A DNA stretch of 56,052 nucleotides from Alphaproteobacteria bacterium (GTDB taxonomy: Bacteria > Pseudomonadota > Alphaproteobacteria > Parvibaculales > Parvibaculaceae): positions 1-56,052 of the forward strand of contig JAJFGY010000032.1 in assembly GCA_021775935.1 (NCBI GenBank). Direction: 5' to 3'. Each line of letters starts with the position of its first letter. The first letter of the stretch is position 1. Positions 46,495 to 56,052 of the stretch are shown one piece after another. A program made the translations under genes and the position numbers. The notes under the pieces were generated by a model. That model did not search any database. It saw only the letters and a list, made by a program, of their open reading frames with translations, and had not been told where the DNA came from.

Positions 46495-49400
46495 ATGGGA
46501 AACATTGCTGCTTACGCCATCAAGAATGGCCGCTTCACCCTTTTCGCCCTGATTGCCCTCGTGCTCACGGGCATCACGATTTACTTCAGCCATCCCAGCC
46601 AGGAAGACCCCGAGATCACGATCCGGACAGCGGTCGTTACCGCTTTCTTTCCCGGCATGTCGGCTGAACGCATTGAACAGTTGATTGTGAAGCCGATTGA
46701 GGAGACGGCGAAGCAGATCTCTGAAGTTACAGATATCACCTCTACCGCATCGACGGGCCGCGCGACCGTCGAAGTGGCGGTGGGCGACAAATATTTTGAC
46801 CTTGATCCGATATGGACGGATCTCCGAAACAAAATGACCGACCTTTCGCCTGATTTGCCGTCAGGGACGTCGGGCCCCTTTGTGAATGATGATTTTGGAC
46901 GTGTTTCGGTTGCGACGCTGGCTCTCACCGGGCGAGAGTTCTCCATGGCCGAAATCCGTGATGTCGCCCGTGACCTGAGGGATGTGATCGGTGCTTTGCC
47001 GCTTGTGAGCCAGGTGGACCTTTATGGCATTCAGGATGAGCAAGTCTGGCTGACGGCTGACCAGACCTATATGGATCAATTGGGATTATCGCAGCAGTCG
47101 GTCATTGCCGCATTGCAGGGGCAGAACGTCATCCTTCCCGGCGGCTCCATCGCTGCAAATGGGCAACGCATAACGATTGAGCCATCGGGCAGCTTCACCT
47201 CTGTCCAAGAGATTGGCGATGTGCCGCTTGAACTTCCAGATGGCGGGCTGGTTTATCTGCGTGACATTTTCATTGTGGAACGCGGTTATGTTGATCCGCC
47301 AAGCCGTCCCGTTCGATTCAACGGAGACCCTGCTGTGATACTCGGCGTTGCAATGGTGACCGGGTCCAATATCGCAGAATTTGGCATTGCTCTTGAAGCA
47401 TTGCTGGCTGAGCTGGACCAAGGTCTGCCGCTTGGTATGGCGCTTGATTTTGCGACTTACCAACCGCCGCTCGTGGCCGCTTCGGTGAGCGATGCGACGA
47501 ACAATTTGCTGCAGACGATTGCGACAGTGCTGGTTGTCGTCATTTTGTTTTTGGGTGTTCGTACCGGTCTGATTGTTGGGTCCATTGTGCCTCTTGCAAT
47601 CCTGGCGGCACTTGTTGGCATGAGCCTTTGGGAGATTCCGCTCCACCGGATTTCGATTGCGGCGATCATCATTGCTCTTGGACTTCTCGTGGACAATGGC
47701 ATTGTCATTGCGGAAGATATTAAGCGGCGCCTGGAAGAAGGCGAAGACCGATTGCAGGCCTGCATCGGGGCGCCCAAAGAGCTTGGCATGCCGTTGCTTT
47801 CGTCTTCGCTGACAACGATCCTCGCCTTCATGCCGCTCTATCTGGCAGAAGATGTGACCGGTGAATATGTTGGTTCGCTGGCGCAGGTCTTGTTTCTTGC
47901 GCTCATTGCGTCGTGGTTTCTGTCTGTCGCGATCACGCCGACGCTTTGTTATTGGCTGCTGGAAGCTGACACGAAACGAGACGATGGTGCGGATGTCTAT
48001 GACAATGCGCTCTACAGGTTTTACCGGCGCATTCTGTCCTTGATCCTTGCTCAGCGGCTGATTTTTGTTGCGGGGATGGTGGGTCTGCTCGTCCTTGCCC
48101 TATATGGCATGGGATTTGTGACCTCGCGGCTCATGCCGCCGTCTGACCGGGCTCAGTTTGTGGTCCATATTGAGTTGCCCACCGGGGCCGACGTCAACGA
48201 AACCATTCGTATTACAGATGCATTTTTGGGCTGGCTTTCAGACAAAGAGACCAATCCTGATGTCGTACAACACACTGCCTACATAGCTGATGGCGGACCT
48301 CGCTTCTTCCTCGCCATGTCACCTGTGGACCCTGTTGCCCATAAAGCTTTTATTCTGATCGATGTGACTGATCTGGATGTTGTCGGTCCTATGATGGAAA
48401 AATCTTCGGCCTATTTCCGCGACCATGTGCCAGAGGCGCAAGGCCGTCCGGAGACCTTGTTCTTCGGGGCAACACCGCCCGGCACCGTTGACATCCAGAT
48501 CACAGGTCCGGAGGTGGCACAGCTTTACCTGCTTGGAAATGAAGTAGAGGCGGCGTTCCGCGCTGTACCTGGGGCGGCGAACATCAGAACTGACTGGGGG
48601 TCCCCGATCGTGAAGGTTCTGGTTCAAATTGATCAGGAGCGGGCAAGGCGTGCCGGTGTCTCCAGTGAGGATGTCGCGAACTCACTGGCAAGCTATTTTG
48701 ACGGGCTGCACATCACAGATTTTCGCGATGGCGATACAGTGATCCCGATCAAGATGCGCGCTGCGGCTGACCAAAGAGATGAACTGGATAAACTCCGGTC
48801 CATCACCGTCTATTCGTCTGCAAGCAATGTCGCAGTGCCTCTCATTCAAATTGCAGATATTGATGGGGTGCTGGAACCGTTTGAAATTCACCGCTTTAAT
48901 CAGGAGCGGGGATTAAAAGTCTCCGCGATTTTGCCCGGACGTCAGGCAAGTGAGTTTTTTGCAGAGCTTGAACCGTTGCTCAACGCAATTGAGCTGCCGC
49001 GCGGCTACGCGGTCGAAGTGCAAGGAGAGTTGAAAGATTCCGGTGAAGCAACCGGCGCTCTCTTCGCCTATCTGCCGCATTGTGCGGCGGGCATTCTGGT
49101 GTTGCTGATCTGGCAGTTCAATTCTTTCCGCAGGCCTGCTGTGATCTTGTTGACGATCCCGCTGATTATGATTGGTGCGGCGTCGGGCTTGCTGCTGACC
49201 GGTGCGTTCCTCGACTTTAACGCCATGCTGGGGCTCTTGAGCCTCGGGGGCATTATTATCAATAACGGGATCGTGATGATTGAGCGGATTGATCTGGAAC
49301 GGGCTGATGGCAAATCGGTCGATGACGCGGTTGTTGCCTCTGCGCTGGTGCGCGCGCGGCCCATTATCATGACGACGCTGACGACTATTCTCGGTCTCAT

Positions 49401-49572
49401 GCCGCTCATGCTGTTTGGGGGCGAGCTTTGGTACGCCATGACCATCGTTATTATGGCGGGTCTTGCGGCTGGGACGGTGCTCACTTTGGGGGTTGTTCCG
49501 GTGCTTTATTCCCTGTTTTTTGATTTCCGACGGTCAGATGACCAAAGCGCAGCGGTGTCCGCGCCTGCGTGA
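46495..49572 (+). CDS. RND efflux inner-membrane permease
   Basis: 1025 aa; TAFFPGMSAERIEQLIVKPIEETAKQI; LGLLVDNGIVIAEDIKRRLEEG; LSLGGIIINNGIVMIERIDLERADG. Confidence 0.95.
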   Translation: MGNIAAYAIKNGRFTLFALIALVLTGITIYFSHPSQEDPEITIRTAVVTAFFPGMSAERIEQLIVKPIEETAKQISEVTDITSTASTGRATVEVAVGDKYFDLDPIWTDLRNKMTDLSPDLPSGTSGPFVNDDFGRVSVATLALTGREFSMAEIRDVARDLRDVIGALPLVSQVDLYGIQDEQVWLTADQTYMDQLGLSQQSVIAALQGQNVILPGGSIAANGQRITIEPSGSFTSVQEIGDVPLELPDGGLVYLRDIFIVERGYVDPPSRPVRFNGDPAVILGVAMVTGSNIAEFGIALEALLAELDQGLPLGMALDFATYQPPLVAASVSDATNNLLQTIATVLVVVILFLGVRTGLIVGSIVPLAILAALVGMSLWEIPLHRISIAAIIIALGLLVDNGIVIAEDIKRRLEEGEDRLQACIGAPKELGMPLLSSSLTTILAFMPLYLAEDVTGEYVGSLAQVLFLALIASWFLSVAITPTLCYWLLEADTKRDDGADVYDNALYRFYRRILSLILAQRLIFVAGMVGLLVLALYGMGFVTSRLMPPSDRAQFVVHIELPTGADVNETIRITDAFLGWLSDKETNPDVVQHTAYIADGGPRFFLAMSPVDPVAHKAFILIDVTDLDVVGPMMEKSSAYFRDHVPEAQGRPETLFFGATPPGTVDIQITGPEVAQLYLLGNEVEAAFRAVPGAANIRTDWGSPIVKVLVQIDQERARRAGVSSEDVANSLASYFDGLHITDFRDGDTVIPIKMRAAADQRDELDKLRSITVYSSASNVAVPLIQIADIDGVLEPFEIHRFNQERGLKVSAILPGRQASEFFAELEPLLNAIELPRGYAVEVQGELKDSGEATGALFAYLPHCAAGILVLLIWQFNSFRRPAVILLTIPLIMIGAASGLLLTGAFLDFNAMLGLLSLGGIIINNGIVMIERIDLERADGKSVDDAVVASALVRARPIIMTTLTTILGLMPLMLFGGELWYAMTIVIMAGLAAGTVLTLGVVPVLYSLFFDFRRSDDQSAAVSAPA

Positions 49573-49748
49573 GGACCCAATTGGCGTCAAAAACCTGAAA
49601 AATGTCTGTTATTCGGCTGTTCACAAAGCGGCTCAGGCCCTTATGATGGCCGCCAAATGCGAGGACTTACCTCGCTGAAAAAATGTGAAATGGGCTCCGG
49701 ATTTCTGGGGCCTGCCTTAATCTCAGGAAGGCCTCAACGGAGGAAGCC

Positions 49749-51179
49749 ATGAAAGACACAACAAAATTCTACATTAACGGTGAGTGGGTCGACCCAACCA
49801 CGCCGAAGACAATGGACGTGATCAATCCCGCGACCGAAGAAGCATTTGCCACCATTTCTATGGGGAGCTCTGCAGACGTTGATAAAGCAGTTGCTGCGGC
49901 AAAGGCTGCGTTTCCGGCTTTCTCCCGCACGACACGCGAAGAGCGGATTGCGCTCATCGAAAAGATCATGGAGGTCTATCAGGGCCGCTATGCGGAAGTT
50001 GCTGAAACCATCTCCAAGGAAATGGGAGCGCCTGCGTGGCTCTCTCAGGCAGCGCAGGCTGCAACCGGTCTTGGCCACTTCGCAACGACGCTTGAAATTC
50101 TGAAGAAGTATGAGTTTGAAGAAGACCGTGGTGCGACACGGATCGTGAAAGAGCCTGTTGGTGTGTGTGGTTTCATCACGCCGTGGAACTGGCCGGTCAA
50201 TCAGATCGTCTGTAAGGTTGCTCCAGCCCTTGCCGCTGGTTGCACCATGGTTCTAAAGCCTTCAGAAGTTGCACCGCTTAACGCACACCTGTTGGCTGAA
50301 ATCTTCGATGAAGCTGGCGTGCCTGCTGGCGTGTTCAACCTTGTTGATGGGGATGGCCTTGAAGTTGGCGCCCCTCTCTCTTCACATCCTGATGTGGACA
50401 TGATGTCCTTCACCGGATCAACCCGGGCTGGTGTTGAAGTGGCTAAAGCTGCTGCTCCTACCGTGAAACGCGTTGCTCAGGAGCTTGGTGGTAAGTCTGC
50501 CAACATCATTCTTGATGATGCAGACCTGAATGCCGCTGTCGCGGGGGGTGTGCAGAGCGTGATGACCAATTCCGGTCAGTCCTGTAACGCGCCAACACGG
50601 ATGCTTGTACCTGCTGCAAAGCATGGGGAAGCTCTGAAGATCGCTGCAGCGGCTGCTGCGGAAGTCAAAGTTGGCGACCCATTTGCTGAAGACACGAAGA
50701 TCGGCCCTGTGGTCAGCGAAGTGCAGTTCAACAAGATCCAGGATTTGATCCAGAAGGGTATTGATGAAGGCGCTGAGCTTGTTGCTGGCGGTACCGGACG
50801 TCCTGATGGCCTGAACAAAGGCTATTATGTGCGCCCAACTGTCTTTGGTGGTGTCAACAACGACATGACAATTGCTCGTGAAGAAATTTTTGGCCCTGTG
50901 CTGACGATCCTTCCCTACGAGAATGAAGAAGAAGCTGTCGCGATTGCCAATGACACAGTCTACGGCCTGTCTGGCTATGTCTCTTCTGGCTCGATCGACC
51001 ATGCCCGCGATGTGGCCTCACAGCTGCGGACAGGTAACGTCCACCTGAATGGTGCTGGTGCTGACTTCAACGCACCGTTTGGCGGCTATAAGCAGTCTGG
51101 CAATGGCCGTGAATGGGGTGAGTTTGGCTTCGACGAATTCCTCGAAGTGAAGGCAGTGATGGGTTACACCGCTGCTTAA
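49749..51179 (+). CDS. Aldehyde dehydrogenase family protein
   Basis: FITPWNWPVNQIVCKVAPALAAGCTMVLKPSE; VAQELGGKSANIILDDADL; NSGQSCNAPTRMLV catalytic Cys. Confidence 0.95.
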   Translation: MKDTTKFYINGEWVDPTTPKTMDVINPATEEAFATISMGSSADVDKAVAAAKAAFPAFSRTTREERIALIEKIMEVYQGRYAEVAETISKEMGAPAWLSQAAQAATGLGHFATTLEILKKYEFEEDRGATRIVKEPVGVCGFITPWNWPVNQIVCKVAPALAAGCTMVLKPSEVAPLNAHLLAEIFDEAGVPAGVFNLVDGDGLEVGAPLSSHPDVDMMSFTGSTRAGVEVAKAAAPTVKRVAQELGGKSANIILDDADLNAAVAGGVQSVMTNSGQSCNAPTRMLVPAAKHGEALKIAAAAAAEVKVGDPFAEDTKIGPVVSEVQFNKIQDLIQKGIDEGAELVAGGTGRPDGLNKGYYVRPTVFGGVNNDMTIAREEIFGPVLTILPYENEEEAVAIANDTVYGLSGYVSSGSIDHARDVASQLRTGNVHLNGAGADFNAPFGGYKQSGNGREWGEFGFDEFLEVKAVMGYTAA

Positions 51180-51200
51180 ACACTCTTTCCAGAGTTTTGG

Positions 51201-51230
51201 AAAAGGGCGTCCTTCGGGGCGCCCTTTTTT
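51201..51230 (+). terminator. Rho-independent terminator after aldehyde dehydrogenase gene
   Basis: AAAAGGGCG-tccttcgggg-CGCCCTTTTTT hairpin with T run. Confidence 0.85.
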
Positions 51231-51260
51231 GTTTCAGAATGCGTCACGGCGGCTGGCGTC

Positions 51261-51276
51261 TTAAGGTCTTCTTAAC
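51261..51276. promoter_or_regulatory. CtrA-box-like site
   Basis: TTAA-GGTCTTC-TTAAC exactly matches TTAA-N7-TTAAC; located 117-132 bp upstream of ATG 51393. Confidence 0.6.
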
Positions 51277-51392
51277 TCTCGATCCAAATGTCTGCGGCCA
51301 AAGTCCTGGGTGTAACGAAGTTTTAGACGGCATCCTTCAAAACTCACCTGCAGATATTTGAATGCCCAGAAGGTGGCAGGGGAGGACAAGGA

Positions 51393-52379
51393 ATGTCCAG
51401 AATAAGTGGGTTTATCGCTGCCTCTTTAGGACTCTTGTCGGTCTTTGCTCTGAGTGCCTGTTCAGAGGCGCCGAGTGACCCTCTGCGCGTCGGGATTAAT
51501 CCCTGGCCTGGGTATGGGCCGCTTTTCCTGGCTGCTGAAAAAGGATTTTTCGCGGAGGAAGGTGTTGATGTTGAACTTGTTGAGCTCACATCGCTGACCG
51601 ATGTTCGCCGTGCCTTCGAGCGTGGCCAGGTTGATGGGATGACATCAAGTCTCGTTGAGGTTTTGGACGCTGATCGGGCAAGTGACCGGCGCCCGGTCAT
51701 TTCTCTCATGACTGACTATTCAAACGGTGCAGATGTGGTTCTGGCGCGTGACGGCATCCCTGATGTCGCCACGCTTCGGGGAAAACGAATAGGCTTGGAA
51801 GCAAGCTCTCTTAACCGCTTTGTTCTCTCACGCGCCCTTGCGGCGGGCGGGCTGACAATCGCCGATGTACAGGTCGTCGATCTGCCACAGCTGGCAATTC
51901 AGGAAGCTGTCGTGGACGGTACCGTGGATGCTGTTGTGACGTATCCTCCAATGTCGGTGGATATAGAGCGGACAGGAATGGTGAGCCATGTGTTTAGTTC
52001 CGCAGACATCCCTGGCGAAGTCGCCGACATTGTCTCTTTTGATCGAACCATTGTTCAGCACCGCCCGGAAGATGTGGACGCATTTGTGCGCGCATGGGGG
52101 CGGGCTGTGGCATATGTCGAGAACCATCCGGCTGAAGCTCATGAAATCATTGGTCAATATCTTGGCATAAGTGCCGACGACCTCGCGGCAGCCTATGAAG
52201 GTGTGGTGATCATTCCTGCCGACCAGCAGGATGAATTTTTGCGATCAGATGGGCCGCTTGCAGACAGTATTCTCACGCTAACAGCTATTCTCTGGCCGGA
52301 GGAAACCGAGGGAAACGACAAGCCCTTAAGTCGGTTCTTCAGACGCTCTGCTGCTATTGCCTGGACGGGAGCTGAGTAG
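51393..52379 (+). CDS. ABC-type substrate-binding lipoprotein (NMT1/SsuA-like), orphan
   Basis: Lipobox FALSACSEAP; LRVGINPWPGYGPLFLAAEKGFFAEEGVDVELVELTSLTDVRRAFERGQVDGM. No permease or ATPase adjacent. Confidence 0.9.
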   Translation: MSRISGFIAASLGLLSVFALSACSEAPSDPLRVGINPWPGYGPLFLAAEKGFFAEEGVDVELVELTSLTDVRRAFERGQVDGMTSSLVEVLDADRASDRRPVISLMTDYSNGADVVLARDGIPDVATLRGKRIGLEASSLNRFVLSRALAAGGLTIADVQVVDLPQLAIQEAVVDGTVDAVVTYPPMSVDIERTGMVSHVFSSADIPGEVADIVSFDRTIVQHRPEDVDAFVRAWGRAVAYVENHPAEAHEIIGQYLGISADDLAAAYEGVVIIPADQQDEFLRSDGPLADSILTLTAILWPEETEGNDKPLSRFFRRSAAIAWTGAE

Positions 52380-52383
52380 TCCG

Positions 52384-54519
52384 ATGATTTTTGGAAGTAC
52401 CTCCTGGCTCGATAATCTTTCTGTGAAGTGGAAGATCCTAGCCCCCTTTTGCTTCCTGGCTGGTGTTGTTGGGCTCTCTCTCATCACGCTCTTCTTTATT
52501 GCCTTTAGCCGATATCAGGATTCTGTTGTGGAAGGTCGTGCAGAGCATTTGTCCAACAGCATTGTCTATGCTCTTGAGACCATGCAGCATCATAGCGAAC
52601 TCCAGCGATATGTTGCGATCGTCGGCGCTGAACCAGACGTTGATCTACTGCTTGTTGTCGACCCGATCTCTCAGGAGGTTCTGGTCAGCAATCAGGCCAT
52701 TTTTCGCGGTGTGTTGGCCAGCGAGCTCTCTGACCCGGCACTGAGCGCCGAAGTTCTTCAAGGCTTGAAGGATGCTTCAGCCCGCGCAGCGTTGATGTGG
52801 GGTGAGATGACTGCAAGCTATGCGGTCGTTGCGCCTAGCCTGTTGACACAGGAGGCGGATCTCAGTGAGACGCTGGTGTTTGTGCGATTGAGAACGAAGA
52901 GTGTTACGGCTCAGTCCAGCGGAATGGCTCAGCAATTGGTAATTGGCTTATTGGCAGCATTGGCGCTTGCCATGCTGATTGCATCGAAGCTTCTCTATGA
53001 TCTGGTTATCTCGCCTCTCTCGAAGCTTTCATCTATTGCCCATGCACGTAACGTTGATCCTCAGACCATGGCGCCGTTCACGCGTCGCCTTGATGAGTTT
53101 GGTGAGCTGGCGCGTAGCGTGCTGCATTCGTTTACGGAAGCGAGGGAAAATGCAGATCGGTTTGAAATTCAAGCGCAAAGCGACAGCCTGACGGGCCTTG
53201 GCAATCGGGCCCTCTTTAAAGAGCGGCTTCAGATGGCGCTTGCTCATGCAGAAAGATCCGGCAAGCTTGTTGCGCTCATGATCCTTGATCTCGACCATTT
53301 CAAAGATGTGAATGATACGCTTGGACATGATGTTGGTGATCAGCTGCTGCAGCGTGTTGCAACCATTCTTCAAGAGACGTCGCGCCAGGTCGATACCATT
53401 GTTCGGTTGGGCGGCGATGAATTTGCCATCATTGTGGATGAACTTGAACGTGTTGATGGTGTGGTTGTCCATGCAAACCGAATTTTGGAAGCGCTGTCGC
53501 ACCCCCAACTGATCGAGGGGCATGAGGTGCATCCCGGCGTTAGCATTGGCATCACCAGCTATCCTCAAGATGCACGTGACCCGGATGTTCTTTTGAAAAA
53601 TGCCGATCTTGCTCTCTATCGTGCGAAGGCGGAAGGGCGCGGCAATATTCAGCTCTACCGCCATGAACTGCATCTGAAAGTTATTGAGCGCAACGCCATT
53701 GAAAGGGATTTGCGGGCAGCCATCACAAACAATCAGTTTGTTCTCTACTATCAGTTGAAGGTTGACATAGAGACGGGTGGAATAGCCGGTGCTGAAGCGT
53801 TGATCCGTTGGCACCACCCAGAACGCGGATTGATCCCGCCAGATGTCTTCATCCCTGTTGCAGAACAGAATGGTTCAATCTGCAACTTGACGGACTGGGT
53901 CCTGGAGGAAGCGTGTCGTGAAATCCGGCGGGTGGCGGATGCGGGTCTGGAACCGGTCAGCATTGCCGTGAATGTGTCTGCGCTTGATTTACGCCGCCCA
54001 GACTTTACCGATCAGGTTGCTGCAACATTGGTGCACACCGGCGTCTCGCCGAAATATCTGGAGATCGAAGTGACTGAGAGCACCGTGATGCATGACGTCG
54101 ATCATGTAATCGGCACGCTTCGCCGATTGCGCGCACTTGGTGTGAGTATCAGCATTGATGATTTTGGAACCGGGTATTCTTCGCTCTCCTATCTCAAGCA
54201 GTTTCCTGTGCAGACATTGAAAATTGACCGGAGTTTTGTGTCAGATATGACGCAGGACATAAACAGTCATGCCATTCCCAAACTTATTGTCGATCTGGCG
54301 CGTAACCTTGGTGTGAGCGTAATCGCCGAAGGTGTTGAGACAGAGGAACAGAGAGAAATTCTTTTCTCAATGGGATGTACGCGGGCGCAAGGATACCTCT
54401 TCAGCCCGCCGGTTCCTTCTGCAGCCTTTATGGAAATGCTTGAAGACCAGGTTCGCTTCCCCAGGCAGTGCGATGAACTTGAAATCATCGAAGAGCTGAC
54501 GCCCATTTCCGTCGCGTAA
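52384..54519 (+). CDS. Membrane-bound bifunctional diguanylate cyclase/phosphodiesterase (GGDEF-EAL)
   Basis: Two TMs flanking a short periplasmic domain; RQVD-x5-GGDEF I-site and active site; EAL motif AEALIRW, EVTES, DDFGTGYSSLSYL. Start at 52384, 4 nt after the upstream stop. Confidence 0.95.
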   Translation: MIFGSTSWLDNLSVKWKILAPFCFLAGVVGLSLITLFFIAFSRYQDSVVEGRAEHLSNSIVYALETMQHHSELQRYVAIVGAEPDVDLLLVVDPISQEVLVSNQAIFRGVLASELSDPALSAEVLQGLKDASARAALMWGEMTASYAVVAPSLLTQEADLSETLVFVRLRTKSVTAQSSGMAQQLVIGLLAALALAMLIASKLLYDLVISPLSKLSSIAHARNVDPQTMAPFTRRLDEFGELARSVLHSFTEARENADRFEIQAQSDSLTGLGNRALFKERLQMALAHAERSGKLVALMILDLDHFKDVNDTLGHDVGDQLLQRVATILQETSRQVDTIVRLGGDEFAIIVDELERVDGVVVHANRILEALSHPQLIEGHEVHPGVSIGITSYPQDARDPDVLLKNADLALYRAKAEGRGNIQLYRHELHLKVIERNAIERDLRAAITNNQFVLYYQLKVDIETGGIAGAEALIRWHHPERGLIPPDVFIPVAEQNGSICNLTDWVLEEACREIRRVADAGLEPVSIAVNVSALDLRRPDFTDQVAATLVHTGVSPKYLEIEVTESTVMHDVDHVIGTLRRLRALGVSISIDDFGTGYSSLSYLKQFPVQTLKIDRSFVSDMTQDINSHAIPKLIVDLARNLGVSVIAEGVETEEQREILFSMGCTRAQGYLFSPPVPSAAFMEMLEDQVRFPRQCDELEIIEELTPISVA

Positions 54520-54634
54520 TCAGCGGCTGTTTTCAGCGCAGATGACGGCAGCTTTTTAGGCTGCTAGTACACTCTCCAAATTGTCTCAACGATCGCAGCC
54601 TGTCTTCGGCGCTGCGTTGCTTGGAGGGTGGCTT

Positions 54635-55840
54635 ATGGATCTTGCCTATGGTGCGGAATATGAAGCGTTTCGCGAGGATGTGAAGCGGTTCGTTGAAGAA
54701 AACAAGGATGCGTCGCCTCGACAGAGTGGCACTGGGCGCCCTAACGCAGAGCAGCGCAAATGGCAGGATCTGCTGATCAAGAACGGCTATGCCGCGCGGA
54801 CAATTCCTGCCGAATATGGTGGTTATGGCGCTGAGCCTGATATTCTGAAAAGCCGCATCATTGCTGAGGAATTCACCAAGGCGTCTCTCCCGCTCGGTCT
54901 CGCCAGCCAAGGTGTGTCCATGCTGGTCCCCACGCTATTGGAATTGGGGACGGAAGAGCAGAAGAAGCAGTGGATCGAACCAACCATCCGCGGTGATGTT
55001 GTGTGGTGTCAGGGGTATTCTGAGCCGGGCTCTGGTTCTGATCTGGCGAGCCTGCAAACCAAGGCGACAGAAGATGGTGATGATTTCATCATCAATGGTC
55101 AGAAGATCTGGACAAGTACGGCACAAGTTTCCGACATGATCTTTTGCCTTGTGCGCACGGAGCCTGATGCGCGAAAACATGAGGGGATCAGCTATCTGAT
55201 CTTCCCAATGGATACACCTGGTATTGAGGTGCGCCCGCTGATGACCATGACGGGATACGCAGAATTCAATGAAGTGTTTTTCACCGATGTGCGTGTGCCG
55301 AAAAACCAGATCGTCGCTGAACGCGGGCAGGGCTGGTTTGTTGCCAATGCAACGCTGAAGCACGAGCGCGGCATGTTGGGTGATCCCAACCAGGCAGGAA
55401 CAAGGCTTGCCGCTATCATTGACCTGATGCATGACGAAACGGTGTCTGGAGAACGGCTGATCGACAATCCGCTTTTCAGAGACCGTCTGGTTCAGTTGCA
55501 AGCCCGTGTTGCGGCGATGCAGTTCCATGGCATGCGACTATTGACGGCAAGTGCGAAGAAAGAAGATCCGGGTATTGCGCGTCTGGTTGTTAAGCTGATG
55601 GGGTGCGAGCTGAACCATCAGCTCGCGGCGTTGGCGATCGACGCGCTGGGCGAACTAGGTGTGCTCTATGAACGTAGCCCGCACCTGCGCGCCGGGGGGC
55701 GCTGGCAAAGGTCCTATATGTTTGATCTGGGTCTCATTATCGGCGGGGGCACAGCGCAAATTCAAAAGAATATTATTTCTGAACGCGGTCTGGGCATGCC
55801 GCGCGAGCCAAAACCGGCGCGTCAAGAAGGAGCTGCATAA
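54635..55840 (+). CDS. Acyl-CoA dehydrogenase family protein
   Basis: WCQGYSEPGSGSDLASLQTKATEDGDDFIINGQKIWTSTAQVSDMIFCLVRTEPD; start at MDLAYGAEYEAFR (54635). Confidence 0.93.
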   Translation: MDLAYGAEYEAFREDVKRFVEENKDASPRQSGTGRPNAEQRKWQDLLIKNGYAARTIPAEYGGYGAEPDILKSRIIAEEFTKASLPLGLASQGVSMLVPTLLELGTEEQKKQWIEPTIRGDVVWCQGYSEPGSGSDLASLQTKATEDGDDFIINGQKIWTSTAQVSDMIFCLVRTEPDARKHEGISYLIFPMDTPGIEVRPLMTMTGYAEFNEVFFTDVRVPKNQIVAERGQGWFVANATLKHERGMLGDPNQAGTRLAAIIDLMHDETVSGERLIDNPLFRDRLVQLQARVAAMQFHGMRLLTASAKKEDPGIARLVVKLMGCELNHQLAALAIDALGELGVLYERSPHLRAGGRWQRSYMFDLGLIIGGGTAQIQKNIISERGLGMPREPKPARQEGAA

Positions 55841-56052
55841 TGGAATTCGCTCTCTCCGAAGAACAAAGAATGTTGCAGGACACTGTCGGCCGTTTTCTCA
55901 TGGAAGCCTCTGATCTCGATATTGTGCGGAAATCAGCGGAAGCTCATGAGGCTTTTTCCAAAACCGTTTGGGCAGGGTTTGCCGACCTCGGCGTTGCCGG
56001 GATCCTGGTGCCGGAAGAACATGGTGGCTTGGGCCTTGGAATTCTCGAAGCA
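55840..56052 (+). CDS. Acyl-CoA dehydrogenase, 3'-truncated by window edge
   Basis: TAATG overlap with the preceding gene; MEFALSEEQRMLQDTVGRFLMEASDLDIVRKSAEAHEAFSKTVWAGFADLGVAGILVPEEHGGLGLGILEA. Confidence 0.88.
   Translation, partial: MEFALSEEQRMLQDTVGRFLMEASDLDIVRKSAEAHEAFSKTVWAGFADLGVAGILVPEEHGGLGLGILEA

Noticed and set aside
1-56052. CRISPR arrays, tRNA/rRNA genes, prophage, toxin-antitoxin or BGC-type systems
   Set aside because: None were recognised by reading both strands and the ORF list. A tRNAscan/Infernal/DefenseFinder run would be needed to exclude them formally.

Overview
This 56 kb window looks like an alphaproteobacterial chromosome segment. It is densely coding, with no tRNA, rRNA, CRISPR array or intact mobile element recognised by eye. 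It opens inside a large autotransporter truncated at the 5' edge and ends inside an acyl-CoA dehydrogenase.

Main gene blocks:
- PQQ-type sugar dehydrogenase with a cytochrome c domain; LemA / DUF2207.
- A probable singlet-oxygen or membrane-stress block: photolyase, DUF6134, SDR, NTF2-like, CFA-synthase-like methyltransferase, DUF1365 and FAD oxidoreductase, next to an ECF sigma / ChrR-type zinc anti-sigma pair.
- LplT-like MFS / PlsC / TetR.
- DevBCA-type exporter with a divergent TetR.
- A block of small enzymes around an ECF42-like (YCII/DGPF-associated) sigma factor.
- Rieske oxygenase, threonine aldolase, P450, membrane dipeptidase, RND efflux pair, aldehyde dehydrogenase, and an orphan substrate-binding lipoprotein coupled to a GGDEF-EAL protein.

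The most notable observations are regulatory:
1. Four copies of TGTCGG-N17-CGTC lie 39-47 nt before the start codons of TfoX-like, DUF2461, YciI/ECF-sigma and VOC genes, which suggests a local ECF42 regulon.
2. Two divergent TGATCCAAAC...N18 promoters lie between the FAD-oxidoreductase operon and the rpoE-chrR operon.
3. Perfect or tandem palindromic operators occur next to three TetR genes.
4. A perfect CtrA box (TTAA-N7-TTAAC) lies upstream of the substrate-binding protein / c-di-GMP operon.
5. A decayed chemoreceptor remnant lies at about 20.2-20.5 kb.

All calls were made by reading the sequence and supplied translations; no database search was run.
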